Positions 62,389-64,000 of a DNA stretch of 64,000 nucleotides are shown here, piece after piece (positions within the stretch are counted from its first letter, which is position 1; each line of letters starts with the position of its first letter). The stretch comes from Candidatus Kapaibacterium sp. Lineage in GTDB: Bacteria; Bacteroidota; Ignavibacteria; Kapaibacteriales; UBA4661. Both the position numbers and the translations under genes were made by a program. The notes under the pieces were generated by a model. It was not told where the DNA came from and ran no database searches. It saw nothing but the letters and a program-made list of their open reading frames with translations. Location: assembly GCA_025455065.1 (NCBI GenBank), contig JALONG010000005.1, positions 1 through 64,000 of the forward strand. Reading direction: 5' to 3'.

Positions 62389-64000
62389 ATGAAATTTTTT
62401 CTCGTTGATGCCATGTCGCTCGTTTTTCGGGCGTATCACGCTATGTCGAAAATGGGCTTGCAAGCGCCCAACGGCGAACTGACGGGCGCTGTCTTTGGCT
62501 TTGCAAACATCTTAGCAACGATTTTGAACAAAGAAAAGCCTGATTACATCGGCATTGCCTTCGACACGCCTGCGCCGACCTTCCGCCATGAAAAATTTGA
62601 GCAATACAAAGCGCATCGCCCCGAATTTCCGCAAGAACTCGTGCCTCAACTTGCTCGCATCAAAGAAATGATTCGCCTTTTGAACATTCCTCAAGTAGAA
62701 CTTCCCGGTTACGAGGCAGACGACATTATCGGCACCTTCACAAAGCGCTTCAGTGCTGACGGTGCGGTGGATTTGTACTGCGTTACCAGCGACAAAGATT
62801 ATTGCCAACTTGTCAATGAACGTGTTCGGCTCTTTCGCCCCGGCTTTTCGATGGGCGAATACGATGTGATGGATATTGCGGGAGTTCATACAAAATTCGG
62901 TGTTGCGCCGAATCAAGTGATTGATGTATTGGCGCTTATCGGCGATGCTTCGGATAATGTTCCGGGCGTAAAGGGTGTTGGTGAAAAAACGGCAATTCCC
63001 CTTATTCAAGAATACGGCTCGGTGGAAAAGGTCTATGAAAACCTTGGTGCAATCAAGGATTCCGTGCGGAAGAAATTAGAAGCAGACCGCGACATGGCGT
63101 TTCTTTCCAAAGAACTCGTTACCATTCACACCGACGTTCCGATTGACCACAAATTAGAAGATTTTCTCCGCCAAGAACCCCAAGCTGAGCCGCTTCGAGA
63201 GTTTTTTCTGAACCTTGGTTTTCGCACGATTGTCGGAAAATTTCTTGTCGGCTCTCCGCCAAATCTTGCGGATACAGCCTCAAGCGGACAAAACGGCTCG
63301 GAAGCAAGTAATGATACAGCTTCTACGGCACAGCACTCAAAGCCGCTTCAAACCTTGAAAGACATTCCACACGAATACGTCATTGCAGACACATCAGAGA
63401 AAATCCGTGCTATGGCAGAAGAGCTACAGACCTCACCAATGCTTGCCTTTGACACCGAAACCGACGGCTTAAATGCGATGCTCTGCAATATCGTCGGTTT
63501 ATCGCTTGCCGGAAAAGAAGGCAAAGCATACTACGTGCCGATGGCTGCATTTACAGATATTTCGCAAACACCAATCCCAAGCGCCTCAACACTTGCTTCA
63601 GCGCCTGTTTCACACGATAACGCACAAGGTGGACTTTTTGACGCACCTCTTGTTGAAACACCGCAGCAAAAAGCACCCGCAAAGATTGATTCTACGGGCA
63701 TTTCTGGGCATTGGCATTTTCCCGAAGCACTACGTCCCGTCAAAGAACTTTTGGAAAATCTTCGTGTTCCCAAATGCGGACAAAATGCGAAATTTGACAC
63801 GCTTATTTTGAAACGTTACGGCGTGGAGGTCGCTCCCGTCGGCTTCGATACGATGCTTGCAAGCTATATTCTCAATTCCGATATGCTGCACGGTATGGAT
63901 GCACTCGCCCAAAAGTGGCTTCGATACTCGCCGATACCGATTTCTGCGCTTATCGGTGAAAAGAAAAAAGAGCAGATTTCGATGACGGATGTAGCATTGG
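62389..64000 (+). CDS. polA: DNA polymerase I (5' part, runs off the window)
   Basis: First 537 codons of DNA polymerase I. The 5'-3' exonuclease domain (about residues 1-290) has MKFFLVDAMSLVFRAYHAM, the metal-binding YEADDIIGT and DKDYCQLV regions and the helix-hairpin-helix GVKGVGEKTA. The 3'-5' exonuclease domain follows from about residue 345 with FDTETDGLNAML, retaining the D-x-E pair, which suggests active proofreading. A roughly 55-residue insertion between the Exo I and Exo II regions (residues about 385-445, rich in Pro, Ala and Gln) widens this domain. The polymerase domain lies beyond the window edge. Confidence 0.95.
   Translation, partial: MKFFLVDAMSLVFRAYHAMSKMGLQAPNGELTGAVFGFANILATILNKEKPDYIGIAFDTPAPTFRHEKFEQYKAHRPEFPQELVPQLARIKEMIRLLNIPQVELPGYEADDIIGTFTKRFSADGAVDLYCVTSDKDYCQLVNERVRLFRPGFSMGEYDVMDIAGVHTKFGVAPNQVIDVLALIGDASDNVPGVKGVGEKTAIPLIQEYGSVEKVYENLGAIKDSVRKKLEADRDMAFLSKELVTIHTDVPIDHKLEDFLRQEPQAEPLREFFLNLGFRTIVGKFLVGSPPNLADTASSGQNGSEASNDTASTAQHSKPLQTLKDIPHEYVIADTSEKIRAMAEELQTSPMLAFDTETDGLNAMLCNIVGLSLAGKEGKAYYVPMAAFTDISQTPIPSASTLASAPVSHDNAQGGLFDAPLVETPQQKAPAKIDSTGISGHWHFPEALRPVKELLENLRVPKCGQNAKFDTLILKRYGVEVAPVGFDTMLASYILNSDMLHGMDALAQKWLRYSPIPISALIGEKKKEQISMTDVAL

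Overview
This 64 kb stretch reads as a chromosomal segment of a free-living, respiring bacterium from the Bacteroidota/Chlorobiota side of the tree (Kapabacteria- or Ignavibacteria-like). That placement is an inference from three things: Bacteroidota-style promoters (a -33 TTTG and a -7 TAnnTTTG, clearest upstream of tRNA-Lys and purL), the protein repertoire (long biosynthetic SpeA, M61 peptidase, YfhO, deoxyhypusine-synthase-like protein, two-component-type beta-propeller proteins), and medium G+C. There is no prophage, rRNA operon, CRISPR array or transposase. I annotate 37 protein genes, one tRNA, and a set of hairpins and inverted-repeat elements between genes.

Layout. 0.4-13 kb: intein-bearing B12-dependent ribonucleotide reductase (nrdJ), purL, a Bcp peroxiredoxin, a thioredoxin-fold lipoprotein, a YfhO membrane protein, then vanZ-like and Fur-family genes. 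13.4-28.4 kb: speA, an M61 peptidase, a response-regulator/adenylate cyclase, an MBL-fold hydrolase, two histidine kinases around an amino-acid permease, mnmE, tRNA-Lys and a deoxyhypusine-synthase-like gene. 28.5-37 kb (minus strand): a large TPR protein with an overlapping coiled-coil gene, asnB and a multi-spanning acyltransferase. 37.3-46.1 kb: a PAS histidine kinase with a CheY-like regulator, a FadN-type beta-oxidation fusion, isocitrate lyase, a PspB-like small protein and a sigma-54 response regulator. 46.1-53 kb (minus strand): a run OM-protein, paaG-like, PH-like membrane protein, unknown membrane protein, dnaX, purF. 53-64 kb: a LolD-type ATPase, a 14-repeat propeller adenylate cyclase, a solitary nuoL, a Uma2-family gene, a class II amidotransferase, ribD and the 5' part of polA.

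How it works together. Three themes recur. Signal transduction is dense: two class III adenylate cyclases, three histidine kinases and two further response regulators imply both cAMP and phosphorelay signalling. Fatty-acid use is supported by FadN, a PaaG-like hydratase/isomerase and isocitrate lyase. Polyamine synthesis is suggested by SpeA and the deoxyhypusine-synthase-like enzyme. The rest is housekeeping (purines, riboflavin, DNA replication, tRNA modification).

The most notable sequence-level items are the intein that splits NrdJ exactly at its predicted thiyl-radical cysteine, an A10 slippery run in dnaX with immediate stops in both alternative frames, a double-propeller sensor whose output is a cyclase rather than a kinase, and four structurally distinct intergenic nested inverted-repeat elements. 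I did not find a cluster that I can defend as an entirely new biological system.
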